Source: Chryseobacterium oncorhynchi (GTDB lineage: Bacteria > Bacteroidota > Bacteroidia > Flavobacteriales > Weeksellaceae). From it: DNA of 64,000 bases. The first letter of the stretch is position 1; each line of letters begins with the position of its first letter. Positions 1 through 8,396 of the stretch are shown in pieces. The stretch is taken from positions 682,001-746,000 of the forward strand of contig NZ_PPEI02000002.1 in NCBI RefSeq assembly GCF_002899895.1, in the 5' to 3' direction. Both the position numbers and the translations under genes were made by a program. The notes below the pieces were generated by a model, which made no database searches, had not been told where the DNA came from, and saw only the letters and a list, made by a program, of their open reading frames with translations.

Positions 1-3
1 AAA

Positions 4-348
4 ATGAAAATAAACTTACCTGATAAACTGTATTACTCTATAGGAGAAGTGGCCAAGGCATTCGATGTAAATACTTCATTAATACGTTATTGGGAACAGG
101 AATTTCCTATCATTAAGCCTAAAAAAAACAGAAAAGGAAACCGATACTTCACCCCTGAAGATATCAAAAACCTACAAATGATCTACCATTTGGTAAAAGA
201 AAAGGGATATACTCTGGATGGAGCACGAATTGCTTTAACTACTAATAGTAAAATTTCCGAAACAATTACCATCATTGATCGTCTTGAATTTGTTAAAGCT
301 GAACTTTTAAAATTGAAAGAGTCTTTAGGAGAAAGAGATTCTGAATAA
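4..348 (+). CDS. MerR-family transcriptional regulator
   Basis: This 114-residue protein opens with a MerR-type winged helix-turn-helix: YSIGEVAKAFDVNTSLIRYWE at residues 11-31 matches the family's recognition segment, and the stretch up to residue 80 (NRYFTPEDIKNLQMIYHLVK, then YTLDGARIAL) is the wing and second helix pair. The last 35 residues are a charged helix suited to dimerisation. There is no C-terminal effector domain and no cysteine, so a metal or redox sensor role is not supported; the ligand is unknown. The ATG lies three bases into the window, so upstream context is missing, but the N-terminus looks complete for small Bacteroidota members. Target genes cannot be read from this sequence. 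Confidence 0.85.
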   Translation: MKINLPDKLYYSIGEVAKAFDVNTSLIRYWEQEFPIIKPKKNRKGNRYFTPEDIKNLQMIYHLVKEKGYTLDGARIALTTNSKISETITIIDRLEFVKAELLKLKESLGERDSE

Positions 349-536
349 TTCGTTAAGTTCAAATATTGAAATAAGGATATTCTTTGGTCTTTTTTAGTTC
401 AGATTATCTTTAAACAATTCTAAATTAAGGATATAAAAGTTTAATTCTAAATGAATTACACTTATTTTATATCCTAAAATTAACCAATTTACCTTTCGCC
501 ATTGCCCCGTTTTGTTTTTATCAATATGTTTACCAT

Positions 537-1805
537 ATGATGAGAAAAAACTATTACCAAAAATTGGCTTTTATGGTTATTTTACTGACCATCCTATTGG
601 TTTTTCAGAAATATACCAGCAGAAGCAGAGACCCGCTCCCTGATATAAAATTTATTGCCGGATCTTCGATTCCTAAAAACATATCAGATTTTGATCCTAA
701 TATCTTAGATAAAGAGCAATGGGGGAAGCTTGGGTTTTCTGAAAAACAGATAATCACGATTCTTAAATATAAGGATGTGGTGGGTGGAACTTTTACCTCA
801 AAAGAACAGTTGAAGAAATGTTATGCAATTTCAGAGGAAAAATTTAAAGAACTGGAATCCTTTATCCTTCTTCCTGATGCCGGTAAAATAAATAACCCCA
901 AGTATTCTAATCATTTTGAAAAGAAAGAAATTTCTGTTTCCGGAAAATTTAATCCTGACTCATTCTCCTCTCATGATTGGATCAAAATGGGATTTAGTGA
1001 ACGGCAGTCTGAAGCTATTTTGAAATACAAAAGTTATCTTGGAGGAAGTTTTGTAAGTAAAGAGAAGTTTAAAGAATGTTTTATTATTTCTCCGGAAAAC
1101 TACAGGAAGATGGAACCTTACCTACTATTACCTTTAAAAACACCTGAAAAGTTTAAGACTTTCGGTACAAACTATCCTGAGAAAACAAAGGTACAATATC
1201 ATCCTTTTGACCCCAACAGCATGAATATTGATGGCTGGAAAGAATTAGGTTTTTCGGATAAGCAAGCTAATACCATTGTGAATTACCGTGACAGAAATCT
1301 AGATGGCAGCTTTAAAAATCTAGAAGATATACAGAAATGTTTTGTTATTTCTGCAGAGAAGTTTCAGGAACTACGACCTTATATTAAGCTCAACCCTGTG
1401 GAAGTGAAACAGGAAAAAACAGATTTTTCAAAAACTGATCTTAATACAATTACCTTTAAACAACTTATAGAGTTTGGACTGGATGAAAAAAGTGCCGGTT
1501 CAATTATTGGCTTTAGAAAGAAATTGAGAGGTTTCGTGAATAAACAACAAATCTTAACCACTTATAATATTGATAAAGATCTGGTTCAAAAGTTAATCTC
1601 CATAGCCCCATTGGATGCTTCAACAGTTCCAAAATATTCTTTAACTGAAGCTCCCGAGGAATGGTTGAAAGATCATCCTTATTTTAAATATTCTGCTGAT
1701 AAAATCATCTTCTACCGAACCACCTATCCTGATGACAAGAAGATCTGGAAGTTTTTAAAATTAAAACCGGAGTATGAGGAAAGGATGAAATTATACGTAA
1801 AATAA
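537..1805 (+). CDS. Membrane-anchored helix-hairpin-helix (ComEA-like) repeat protein
   Basis: The 422-residue product has one N-terminal membrane segment (about residues 10-25, AFMVILLTILLVF) and then four clear repeats of about 65-75 residues, each with a phrase like W..LGFSEKQ...I..YK, then GG.F.SKE...KC..IS.EK..EL. These are ComEA-type helix-hairpin-helix units; a fifth degenerate copy closes the protein (HPYFKYSADKIIFYR). Helix-hairpin-helix units of this type bind DNA non-specifically in natural-transformation receptors. A role in DNA uptake or in envelope scaffolding is inference only. The start offers two adjacent Met codons. It stands alone between the MerR gene and a convergent lipoprotein gene. 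Confidence 0.8.
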   Translation: MMRKNYYQKLAFMVILLTILLVFQKYTSRSRDPLPDIKFIAGSSIPKNISDFDPNILDKEQWGKLGFSEKQIITILKYKDVVGGTFTSKEQLKKCYAISEEKFKELESFILLPDAGKINNPKYSNHFEKKEISVSGKFNPDSFSSHDWIKMGFSERQSEAILKYKSYLGGSFVSKEKFKECFIISPENYRKMEPYLLLPLKTPEKFKTFGTNYPEKTKVQYHPFDPNSMNIDGWKELGFSDKQANTIVNYRDRNLDGSFKNLEDIQKCFVISAEKFQELRPYIKLNPVEVKQEKTDFSKTDLNTITFKQLIEFGLDEKSAGSIIGFRKKLRGFVNKQQILTTYNIDKDLVQKLISIAPLDASTVPKYSLTEAPEEWLKDHPYFKYSADKIIFYRTTYPDDKKIWKFLKLKPEYEERMKLYVK

Positions 1806-1920
1806 TTTGGATGCAGATAGAAAATTGAATTTCAGATATCAATTTATATCCGGTAAAAACTATTCCAAAAAGTTAGATGTTTTTTGGAATAGTTGATCAC
1901 CGGGAATATTATTTTAAATT

Positions 1921-3153
1921 TTAGTGATGCATATAGTTGCTGGGACCATTGGTTCCTTCAATTGATTCTGGAAGTATTCCGTATCGGGTACGTAAATTGA
2001 CAGTCCCTAAGTTTTGCCCGGTGTTGATATCAATTATATTAATCGTTCCGGAATTTAAGTTAGGTATATTCAGTAAATTATTTTGTACCGCCACCACTTC
2101 TTTTCCTGATTTGGTTTTGAAGAAAGCCATATGATGGGCTCCTTTATCAGCATTAAAAGTCTTCAACAGCTTTAGTTGAGGAAGATTACTTAAATCAAAG
2201 ACAAGCACTTTTCCGGGATCTGCAAAACTCACATAAAGTTTGTTTGTATCGTCAATGTACATTTCAAGAGTCCAGCCTAAACCTTGTGTGCTACCGTCAA
2301 ATACTTTACTAAAAGCATCGTATTTTTTGGTTGTAGCATTGTAGGGAGCAATCCAAATATCACCTCCAAGCATGGTTGTAGCAAGAGCATATTGTGGAAA
2401 TTTCCCTCGTAATAATAAAGTCTCAACAGGAGCAGACATATCTGTTGGTGAGTCTGCTATCTGATAAGTTTCCTTTATTTCATAGGTATTTAGATCTAAT
2501 AAAGTACAAGTATTTCCTACTCCGGTAGTAAGATCCGGATGAATGGTTGAAGTTACCATCATTAATCCTTTATCTTCATTAATTGAAATACCATGCGGGT
2601 ACATTATAAACTTATTGGGATTGTCTTGAATGGGCGCTTTAATCGTTTTGATAAGCTGATTATTATTGGCATTAAAAACACCGATACTACCATCTTTTGG
2701 GCCTCCTGCTCCCCCCATAAAGGTCATAAAATATCTTCCGTCATTGGTGAAAAATAAATTTTCGCCTACAGTATTTTCACCTGTATCAATAGGTGTCGAA
2801 TTAATTAATTTTGGCAACCCATTTTGATCTACTCCTGTTTTCACCTCATAGAGATAGCTACCCCCTAAAGCAGTTGTGTATAATTTTTTTGCATTATTAT
2901 TATAATAAAGGTGATGTGGTAATACACCAATACCCAATTCTAGTTTACTACTAATGTTTCCAAAATTTGGGGCTTCGGGATCTAGCTCTATTACAGCAAT
3001 TCCGTCTGATAATCCATTTAAACTTCTGTAATCAATGTAAAAGGAGGAATCATGTGGCTGCTCACCATTATGATTATCATTTTGACAATTAGTAAACATT
3101 GCCAAAATAGCAAATAAAAGAACTGTATTAAATTTTAATTTCATGATTTTCAA
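1921..3153 (-). CDS. Beta-propeller lipoprotein, possible metal-binding (His-rich)
   Basis: The 410-residue protein has a lipoprotein signal peptide ending at Cys23 (LAMFTNC), followed by an acidic/polar tail (QNDNHN) of the kind used for surface export of Bacteroidota lipoproteins. The rest reads as a YncE/SBP56-like seven-bladed propeller with blade phrases such as GSIGVFNANNNQLIKTI and GTINIIDINTGQNLGTV. Paired or conserved-looking histidines (80/81, 187, 205, an HH near residue 344 and the terminal HH) resemble metal ligands of copper propellers, but the function is not known. Selenium-binding-protein-like or surface-layer propeller families are alternatives. A perfect inverted repeat lies just upstream of its start (3177-3213). 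Confidence 0.7.
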   Translation of the reverse strand: MKIMKLKFNTVLLFAILAMFTNCQNDNHNGEQPHDSSFYIDYRSLNGLSDGIAVIELDPEAPNFGNISSKLELGIGVLPHHLYYNNNAKKLYTTALGGSYLYEVKTGVDQNGLPKLINSTPIDTGENTVGENLFFTNDGRYFMTFMGGAGGPKDGSIGVFNANNNQLIKTIKAPIQDNPNKFIMYPHGISINEDKGLMMVTSTIHPDLTTGVGNTCTLLDLNTYEIKETYQIADSPTDMSAPVETLLLRGKFPQYALATTMLGGDIWIAPYNATTKKYDAFSKVFDGSTQGLGWTLEMYIDDTNKLYVSFADPGKVLVFDLSNLPQLKLLKTFNADKGAHHMAFFKTKSGKEVVAVQNNLLNIPNLNSGTINIIDINTGQNLGTVNLRTRYGILPESIEGTNGPSNYMHH

Positions 3154-3176
3154 GTTATAGTTGTGTCTATTGTAAA

Positions 3177-3213
3177 TGTAATATATTTTTTGTGAAAAAT
3201 AAAATATATTACA
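3177..3213. promoter_or_regulatory. 13-bp perfect inverted repeat upstream of propeller lipoprotein
   Basis: Arms TGTAATATATTTT (3177-3189) and AAAATATATTACA (3201-3213) are exact reverse complements around an 11-nt spacer. The repeat begins 24 nt upstream of the lipoprotein ATG, so it sits where a promoter or operator would be. It is AT-only except for the outer G/C pair, so part of the match could be compositional, but 13 exact pairs are more than expected by chance. No T-tract follows, so it is not an obvious terminator. Confidence 0.5.
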
Positions 3214-3314
3214 CTACTACGTGAAAAATCATCAAATAACTACAATTTAATTACATTCCCAGTGGTTTGTACTAGAAAGTATGAAAGTAAAAATGGTAAG
3301 GTATATTATTTGTC

Positions 3315-4037
3315 CTAGTCGATTGTCTTGCTAGAATCTTCCAGCAAATCATTTAGAGTATTAAGTTCTTCGTCTGTCAGATCTCTCCATTTTCCTATCG
3401 GGAGATCTAGTTTCATATTCATGATACGAATTCTCTTTAGCTTTTTCACTTCGTAGCCTAGATATTCGCACATTCTACGAATCTGTCTGTTAAGTCCTTG
3501 GGTAAGAATAATCCTGAAATTCATTTCATCAATCTTCTCTACCTCACATTTTTTGGTTACCGTATCAAGGATAGGAACTCCGTTTCTCATTTTATCCAAA
3601 AACTTCGGGGTAATTGGCTTATCTACTCGTACCAGATATTCTTTTTCGTGATTGTTTCTGGCACGTAGAATTTTATTTACGATATCACCATCATTGGTTA
3701 AAAGAATAAGTCCTTCACTTGGCTTATCTAATCTTCCGATCGGGAAAATCCTTTTTGGATAGTTAATATAATCTACGATATTATTCTTTTCACGTTTAGT
3801 ATCTGTAGTACAAACAATTCCTACAGGTTTATTGAAAGCAATATAAACGGGGGTTTCCTGAGGTTCTCTTACAGGTTTTCCGTCTACTTCTACCAAGTCA
3901 TCATCAGAAACTTTGGTTCCCAGTTCAGGAATCTTACCGTTAATCTTTATTCTGCCTTCTTCCAATAGTTTATCTGCTGCTCTTCTTGAACAGTAACCTA
4001 CTTCTGATAAATATTTATTGATACGTGTCTTTTCCAT
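3315..4037 (-). CDS. rluF: 23S rRNA pseudouridine synthase, RluF-type
   Basis: An S4 RNA-binding domain (residues about 3-60, [29 protein letters not shown]) precedes the RsuA-family catalytic domain. The catalytic Asp lies in [18 protein letters not shown] (about residues 101-118). The later phrases [26 protein letters not shown] and [17 protein letters not shown] follow the RluF pattern closely, which points to isomerisation of a uridine in 23S rRNA (U2604 in E. coli numbering, by family). Its ATG overlaps the stop of the upstream gene as TAATG, indicating translational coupling. The 240-residue length is normal, though the short C-terminal tail is not conserved. Confidence 0.9.
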   Translation of the reverse strand: MEKTRINKYLSEVGYCSRRAADKLLEEGRIKINGKIPELGTKVSDDDLVEVDGKPVREPQETPVYIAFNKPVGIVCTTDTKREKNNIVDYINYPKRIFPIGRLDKPSEGLILLTNDGDIVNKILRARNNHEKEYLVRVDKPITPKFLDKMRNGVPILDTVTKKCEVEKIDEMNFRIILTQGLNRQIRRMCEYLGYEVKKLKRIRIMNMKLDLPIGKWRDLTDEELNTLNDLLEDSSKTID

Positions 4038-4615
4038 TAGTCTTGTCCGTAACCGGTATAATTTTTATTACTGAAAATAGTAACTCCGTAGCTTAATCCG
4101 ATGAAAAAGCCATCAGCTCCATTTTTCAATTTGTGTGATTCAAAAACAATTCCTCCCTCCTGGCTCAGCCTTTTTGAATAGGAAACCTGCATTCCCAACC
4201 TTCCACCCCAAAACTCAGTATCTGAAATGGCAGAATGATTAAGCTGTTTTCCGTAATTAATATCTATATAAAAAGGACGGTCTCCTGGAGAAAAAATAAT
4301 TTTTGGCTGTATAACCCAATAAATTAGGTGATAATTATCTTGTATAAAGCTATATTTCAATCCGGTTCCTATAGCAAAGTTAGGAAGAAAATTATATCCT
4401 CCAATAGCTGTGATACCGTAAGTGAATTTTCCTAATACTGATTTGGGTTCAATGTACTGCGAATTACTAGTTTCACTCTTATTATTAATATTAAAGCCAA
4501 CATTTAGGGATGGATTGAAATAAAAATCCATTTTTGGCTTTCCAGTTTCTGTATCTTGAGAAAAGAATTTAAAAAAGGGTACTATTAATAAGAGAAAAGA
4601 TAGTTTTATTTTCAT
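4037..4615 (-). CDS. Putative outer-membrane beta-barrel protein (unknown function)
   Basis: The 192-residue protein has a cleavable signal peptide (residues 1-19, [17 protein letters not shown]) and then alternating aromatic/polar stretches ending in glycine-rich strands ([55 protein letters not shown]). This is the look of a small porin-like barrel. It overlaps truB by ATGA and rluF by TAATG, so it is locked into an operon between two pseudouridine synthases although it has no evident RNA link. No family name can be assigned from sequence alone; it may have been captured into the operon for expression with the envelope genes uppP and ftsX. Confidence 0.65.
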   Translation of the reverse strand: MKIKLSFLLLIVPFFKFFSQDTETGKPKMDFYFNPSLNVGFNINNKSETSNSQYIEPKSVLGKFTYGITAIGGYNFLPNFAIGTGLKYSFIQDNYHLIYWVIQPKIIFSPGDRPFYIDINYGKQLNHSAISDTEFWGGRLGMQVSYSKRLSQEGGIVFESHKLKNGADGFFIGLSYGVTIFSNKNYTGYGQD

Positions 4616-5310
4616 GATTCCAGAAATCTAAAATCATTATTTAAAAACTGATCTGTAGCATCTTCAATCTTGTAATCGCCAATTTTTGTTCGTCTTAATT
4701 GTGTAAGATAGGCACCTACTCCCAGTTCCTGCCCTATATCATGAGCTAAACTTCTGATGTAGGTTCCCTTTGAACAGCCTACTGTAAAGCTTATCAAAGG
4801 AAAATCTATTGTAACATCTTTAAGATAATGAATAGTTGTCTTTCTGGACTTCATTTCCACTTCCTCTCCTGCTCTTGCCAGATTATAGGCTCTTTCGCCA
4901 TCAATCTTTATCGCGGAATAAACCGGTGGTTTCTGTTCAATTTCACCAACAAACTTTTCCAGAACTTCCTTTACCTGATCTTCGGTGATATTTGAAATAT
5001 CCTGATGAAGAATTTCCGGCTTTTCAGTATCATAAGATTCTGTTTGTACTCCTATTTTGATCTCTGTCCAATATTCCTTAGGAGCATCCTGTATTTCAGG
5101 AATCTTTTTAGTGAATTTTCCACAGCATACGATCAAAAGACCTGTTGCTCTGGGATCCAGAGTTCCGGCATGGCCGATTTTAAATTTTTTGGGAAGATCA
5201 AATTCCCTTTTAAGTTTATATTTCATTTTATTGACAGCCTGGAAAGAGGTCCAGTCCAAAGGCTTATCCAATAAAAATATGTGTCCTGATTTCAGTTCTT
5301 CAGCAGTCAT
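4612..5310 (-). CDS. truB: tRNA pseudouridine(55) synthase
   Basis: TruB converts U55 of the tRNA T-loop to pseudouridine. The catalytic block KFKIGHAGTLDPRATGLLIVCCG (residues about 42-64) carries the active-site Asp in GTLDP. KPPVYSAIKIDGERAYNLAR and CSKGTYIRSLAHDIG are the other two conserved TruB blocks. At 232 residues it is shorter than E. coli TruB and lacks a C-terminal PUA domain, which is usual for Bacteroidota. Its stop overlaps the next gene's ATG (ATGA) and its start is 22 nt after uppP, supporting one transcript. Confidence 0.93.
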   Translation of the reverse strand: MTAEELKSGHIFLLDKPLDWTSFQAVNKMKYKLKREFDLPKKFKIGHAGTLDPRATGLLIVCCGKFTKKIPEIQDAPKEYWTEIKIGVQTESYDTEKPEILHQDISNITEDQVKEVLEKFVGEIEQKPPVYSAIKIDGERAYNLARAGEEVEMKSRKTTIHYLKDVTIDFPLISFTVGCSKGTYIRSLAHDIGQELGVGAYLTQLRRTKIGDYKIEDATDQFLNNDFRFLES

Positions 5311-5332
5311 GAATGGATATAATGAATGTTTT

Positions 5333-6151
5333 TTATTTAAAGAAATAAAAATAGATTAGTAAAGCTACCCCTACAAAAATACGATACCACCCCCAAGGTT
5401 TGAAACCATATTTATTAAGTACACCAATGAAAGCCTTGATGGCAATAAGTGCTACAATAAATGCTACTACATTTCCTACTACAAAGATCATAATATGATC
5501 CTGTGAAGCCATAATCATTTCATATCCTTTCTGAGGATTAGCCGTTTCTTTTCCCCATGTTTTCACAAAAACAGAGTATACAGTTACAGCAAGCATAGTA
5601 GGAACAGCAAGGAAAAAAGAAAATTCTGCTGCCGCTTTTCTGGTAAGCCCTTGTGTCATCCCTCCAATAATGGAAGCTGCACTACGGCTTGTTCCCGGCA
5701 TCATTGCAAGACATTGCCAGAATCCTATGGTTATAGCTTTTCTTATTGTAATTCCTTTTTCATCATCAATTTTAGGGTTCTTAAACCATTTGTCGGCAAA
5801 TAGTAAAATAACACCACCCAATACCAATACTGAAGAAATAGCAATCTGATTTCCAAGAATAGCTTCAATTTTATCGTCGAATAAATATCCTAATACTAAT
5901 GCAGGAACTACTGCAAAAGCTAACTTAAAATAAAACTGAATATTATTTAAATCAAAAAACTTTTTCCAATAGGCAACAACGACAGATAAGATGGCTCCAA
6001 ACTGAATGGAAACCTGAAACATTTTCAAAAACTCTGTTTCTTCCAGTCCCATAAGATTTGCTGTAAATCCCATGTGTGCTGTAGAAGAAATAGGAAGATA
6101 TTCTGTTAATCCCTCTACAATGGCAATAATGATTGCTTTGATTAAATCCAT
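5333..6151 (-). CDS. uppP: Undecaprenyl-diphosphatase (bacitracin resistance)
   Basis: UppP/BacA dephosphorylates undecaprenyl pyrophosphate to recycle the lipid carrier for peptidoglycan and O-antigen synthesis. The first signature EGLTEYLPISSTAHMG (residues about 13-28) and the second PGTSRSAASIIGGM (about 153-166) hold the catalytic Glu, Ser and Arg residues. Seven or eight hydrophobic segments cover the 272 residues, the normal length. The Phe-to-Tyr change in EGLTEYLP and the Ala in SSTAHM are mild variants of the consensus. It lies between a DUF3098 gene and truB on the same strand. Confidence 0.95.
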   Translation of the reverse strand: MDLIKAIIIAIVEGLTEYLPISSTAHMGFTANLMGLEETEFLKMFQVSIQFGAILSVVVAYWKKFFDLNNIQFYFKLAFAVVPALVLGYLFDDKIEAILGNQIAISSVLVLGGVILLFADKWFKNPKIDDEKGITIRKAITIGFWQCLAMMPGTSRSAASIIGGMTQGLTRKAAAEFSFFLAVPTMLAVTVYSVFVKTWGKETANPQKGYEMIMASQDHIMIFVVGNVVAFIVALIAIKAFIGVLNKYGFKPWGWYRIFVGVALLIYFYFFK

Positions 6152-6244
6152 AATCTTTAAAAAATTAAAAGATTAAGAGATCCGGATCTTCAGAATATGT
6201 ATTCTGAATTTCCTAATCTCTTAATCTCTAAATATAATTTGTAT

Positions 6245-6541
6245 TTATTTTCTTTTTAAAATAGCGTATACTTCTATTGCAAAACCTATTACAACAAATA
6301 GCGGAGCTATTCTGATTCTTCTGATGGAGAAAATACCGTCATTCCATGAATTCGGGTCAAATTTACCATCTACAGTATTAGCATCAGGTCCCATCATTAG
6401 GAGAAACCCAACAACAATAAATGCTAATCCTATCAACATCCATTTGAAATTCTGCTGTCCAAAATAGAACACATTTTCCGGTGTTGCTTTTGTTTCGTTT
6501 CCGAAATCTGAAGCGGAAATTTTATTTATTTTTTTGCTCAT
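6245..6541 (-). CDS. DUF3098 small membrane protein
   Basis: The 98-residue protein has two membrane segments (FKWMLIGLAFIVVGFLLMM, residues about 33-51, and IAPLFVVIGFAIEVYAIL near the end) joined by a short polar loop containing GPDANTVDGKFDPNSWNDGIFS. The pattern agrees with the DUF3098 family of Bacteroidota, which is typically encoded between ftsX and uppP as it is here, 2 nt after the ftsX stop. Its function is unknown. The position suggests a role in division or envelope biogenesis with FtsX, but this is inference from gene order. Confidence 0.8.
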   Translation of the reverse strand: MSKKINKISASDFGNETKATPENVFYFGQQNFKWMLIGLAFIVVGFLLMMGPDANTVDGKFDPNSWNDGIFSIRRIRIAPLFVVIGFAIEVYAILKRK

Positions 6542-6543
6542 TT

Positions 6544-7443
6544 TTAAGAGTAGTATAAATCGTCAACGTTTGATTTTAAGAATCTCCATGTAGCGAAAAT
6601 AGTACTTAAGACAGAAATAAAGATTCCTACTCCTAATACTAAGATAACTAACCAGAAGTACTGATTGTTGTCCTGTACGAAAGCTGAGCCAATCTGGCTT
6701 GTGAAATAATACCAGACACCACCTAATGCAAGAAGACCAATAGCAGAACCGATGGCTCCTAAAATAATTGCTTCAATGATAAACGGCTTAAGGATAAATC
6801 TCCTTTTTGCCCCTACCAGCTGCATGGTTTTAATAATAAATCTCTTGGAGAATATTTTCAGACGGATTGAATTGTTGATCAATACAACAGCCAATACTAA
6901 AAACAACACTGAGAATCCTAGAATCCATTTTAAGATCCTGCTCAGGTTGTTGTAAACATCTACCATTAAGGTACTGTCATTTTTAACATCTATAATCCCC
7001 GGAACAGATTTGATGACCTTGATGGCTTCATCAATTTTTGCCGGATCTACATATTCAGGTTTTAAAGCTACTTCGATGGATGAAGGGAAAATATTTTCCT
7101 CAAACAAGGCATCACTATCAATCCCCATACTTTTTTTGGCTTCCTTAGCAGCCATACTTCTTGAAATATAGGTTGCTTTTTTTACAGGAGCTAAGGTCTG
7201 TACCTTTTTAAAAGTTTCTTCCTCTAGTTTTACAATTTTTACAGAGTCTTTAGCGTCATAATTTTCATCAAAGTAGGCGTTCACCACCAATTGTTCTTTG
7301 ATATAGTCGGAATATTTCTGGGCATTGATTAAAATAAGCCCCATTAATCCCAACAAAAATAACACTAAGGCAATACTTATCACTACTGTAATATTGCTGG
7401 ACCGAAGCCTTTTCTTATTAAATTCATCTACAGATTTAGCCAT
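6544..7443 (-). CDS. ftsX: Cell-division ABC transporter permease FtsX
   Basis: FtsX pairs with the ATPase FtsE to activate peptidoglycan hydrolases at the septum. The 299-residue protein shows a cytoplasmic head (VDEFNKKRLRSSN), membrane segment 1 (residues about 17-43), a periplasmic domain of about 130 residues (to 165), and three further segments in the C-terminal half, with the permease coupling region IKTMQLVGAKRRFILKPFIIEAIILGAIGS. This is the standard FtsX layout. ftsE is not adjacent, which is common in Bacteroidota. It heads the minus-strand block that runs to rluF and is divergent from rsmA across 91 nt. Confidence 0.9.
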   Translation of the reverse strand: MAKSVDEFNKKRLRSSNITVVISIALVLFLLGLMGLILINAQKYSDYIKEQLVVNAYFDENYDAKDSVKIVKLEEETFKKVQTLAPVKKATYISRSMAAKEAKKSMGIDSDALFEENIFPSSIEVALKPEYVDPAKIDEAIKVIKSVPGIIDVKNDSTLMVDVYNNLSRILKWILGFSVLFLVLAVVLINNSIRLKIFSKRFIIKTMQLVGAKRRFILKPFIIEAIILGAIGSAIGLLALGGVWYYFTSQIGSAFVQDNNQYFWLVILVLGVGIFISVLSTIFATWRFLKSNVDDLYYS

Positions 7444-7534
7444 TAATATTAAAATTTTTGGCTAAAATAGAAAAAATCTTCCGAAATTTGGGACGAAATA
7501 AAGAAAATCATTGTTAATAAAATCATAAAAAACC

Positions 7535-8305
7535 TTGAGTGTAAAAGCAAAAAAACATCTTGGACAGCACTTCCTGACAGATGAAAATATCGCAAGAAAA
7601 ATAGTAGAAGGTCTTAGTTTTGAGAACTATAATAATATTATGGAGGTAGGTCCCGGCATGGGGGTTCTTACCAAATATCTTCTTGAAAAGGACCAAACCA
7701 TTTACCTTGCAGAAATTGATACAGAATCCATCGAGTATCTGAAAAACAACTATTCTAAGGTTACAGAAGATACCTTTGTAGGAGATTTTTTGAAACAGGA
7801 TTTTAATTTTATCAAGGATGAACAGATTGCCATTATTGGTAATTTCCCGTATAATATTTCATCACAGATATTATTCAAGATTGTGGATCATTATGGAATG
7901 ATTCCTGAAATGGTGGGAATGTTCCAGAAAGAGGTTGCACAAAGAACAGCTGCAGTGCCAAGAACTAAAGATTACGGTATTCTTTCGGTTCTTATACAGG
8001 CTTACTACGATGTATCTTATATGTTTACCGTTCATGAGAATGTATTCAACCCACCGCCAAAAGTAAAGTCCGGTGTTATCAGGCTGACAAGAAATCCTAA
8101 GGAAGGCTTGGCTGGTAATGAAGTTCTCTTTAAGCAAATTGTAAAAACAGGATTCAACCAGAGAAGAAAGAAACTTTCTAATGCATTGAAGTCTTTAATT
8201 ATTCCTGAAGCTTTAAAAGGCCATGAGTTTTTAGACAAAAGAGCAGAAGAACTGAGTGTCTCTGATTTCATTCATTTTGCAAATCTTTGGAAAGAAAACC
8301 AATAG
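7535..8305 (+). CDS. rsmA: 16S rRNA adenine(1518/1519) dimethyltransferase
   Basis: RsmA/KsgA dimethylates two adjacent adenosines in helix 45 of 16S rRNA late in 30S assembly. The N-terminal KAKKHLGQHFLTDENIARKI (residues 4-23), SAM loop EVGPGMGVLTKYLLE and catalytic NFPYNISSQILFK are all present in 256 residues, the normal length. The start is TTG: the reading begins SVKAKKHLGQHF right after it, no ATG occurs upstream in frame close by, and the family's N-terminus requires these residues. A strong rho-independent terminator follows. KsgA absence confers kasugamycin resistance in other bacteria. Confidence 0.93.
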   Translation: MSVKAKKHLGQHFLTDENIARKIVEGLSFENYNNIMEVGPGMGVLTKYLLEKDQTIYLAEIDTESIEYLKNNYSKVTEDTFVGDFLKQDFNFIKDEQIAIIGNFPYNISSQILFKIVDHYGMIPEMVGMFQKEVAQRTAAVPRTKDYGILSVLIQAYYDVSYMFTVHENVFNPPPKVKSGVIRLTRNPKEGLAGNEVLFKQIVKTGFNQRRKKLSNALKSLIIPEALKGHEFLDKRAEELSVSDFIHFANLWKENQ

Positions 8306-8320
8306 ACATGTAATAAAAAA

Positions 8321-8346
8321 AGCTCCTTTATCAGGAGCTTTTTTTG
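8321..8346 (+). terminator. Rho-independent terminator of rsmA
   Basis: A 7-bp stem (AGCTCCT at 8321-8327 and AGGAGCT at 8333-8339) with loop TTATC is flanked by A6 upstream and T7 downstream. It lies 15 nt past the rsmA stop. Confidence 0.9.
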
Positions 8347-8360
8347 TGATAGTTTTATAA

Positions 8361-8396
8361 GTAAAGCCTTGTATTTGAAAGGCTTTACTTTTTTTA
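8361..8396. terminator. Second hairpin between convergent rsmA and adhesin gene
   Basis: GTAAAGCCT (8361-8369) pairs with AGGCTTTAC (8380-8388), followed by a plus-strand T8 run at 8389-8396 that overlaps the stop codon of the convergent gene. The T-run favours plus-strand termination; it may also stop the minus-strand transcript. Confidence 0.65.
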
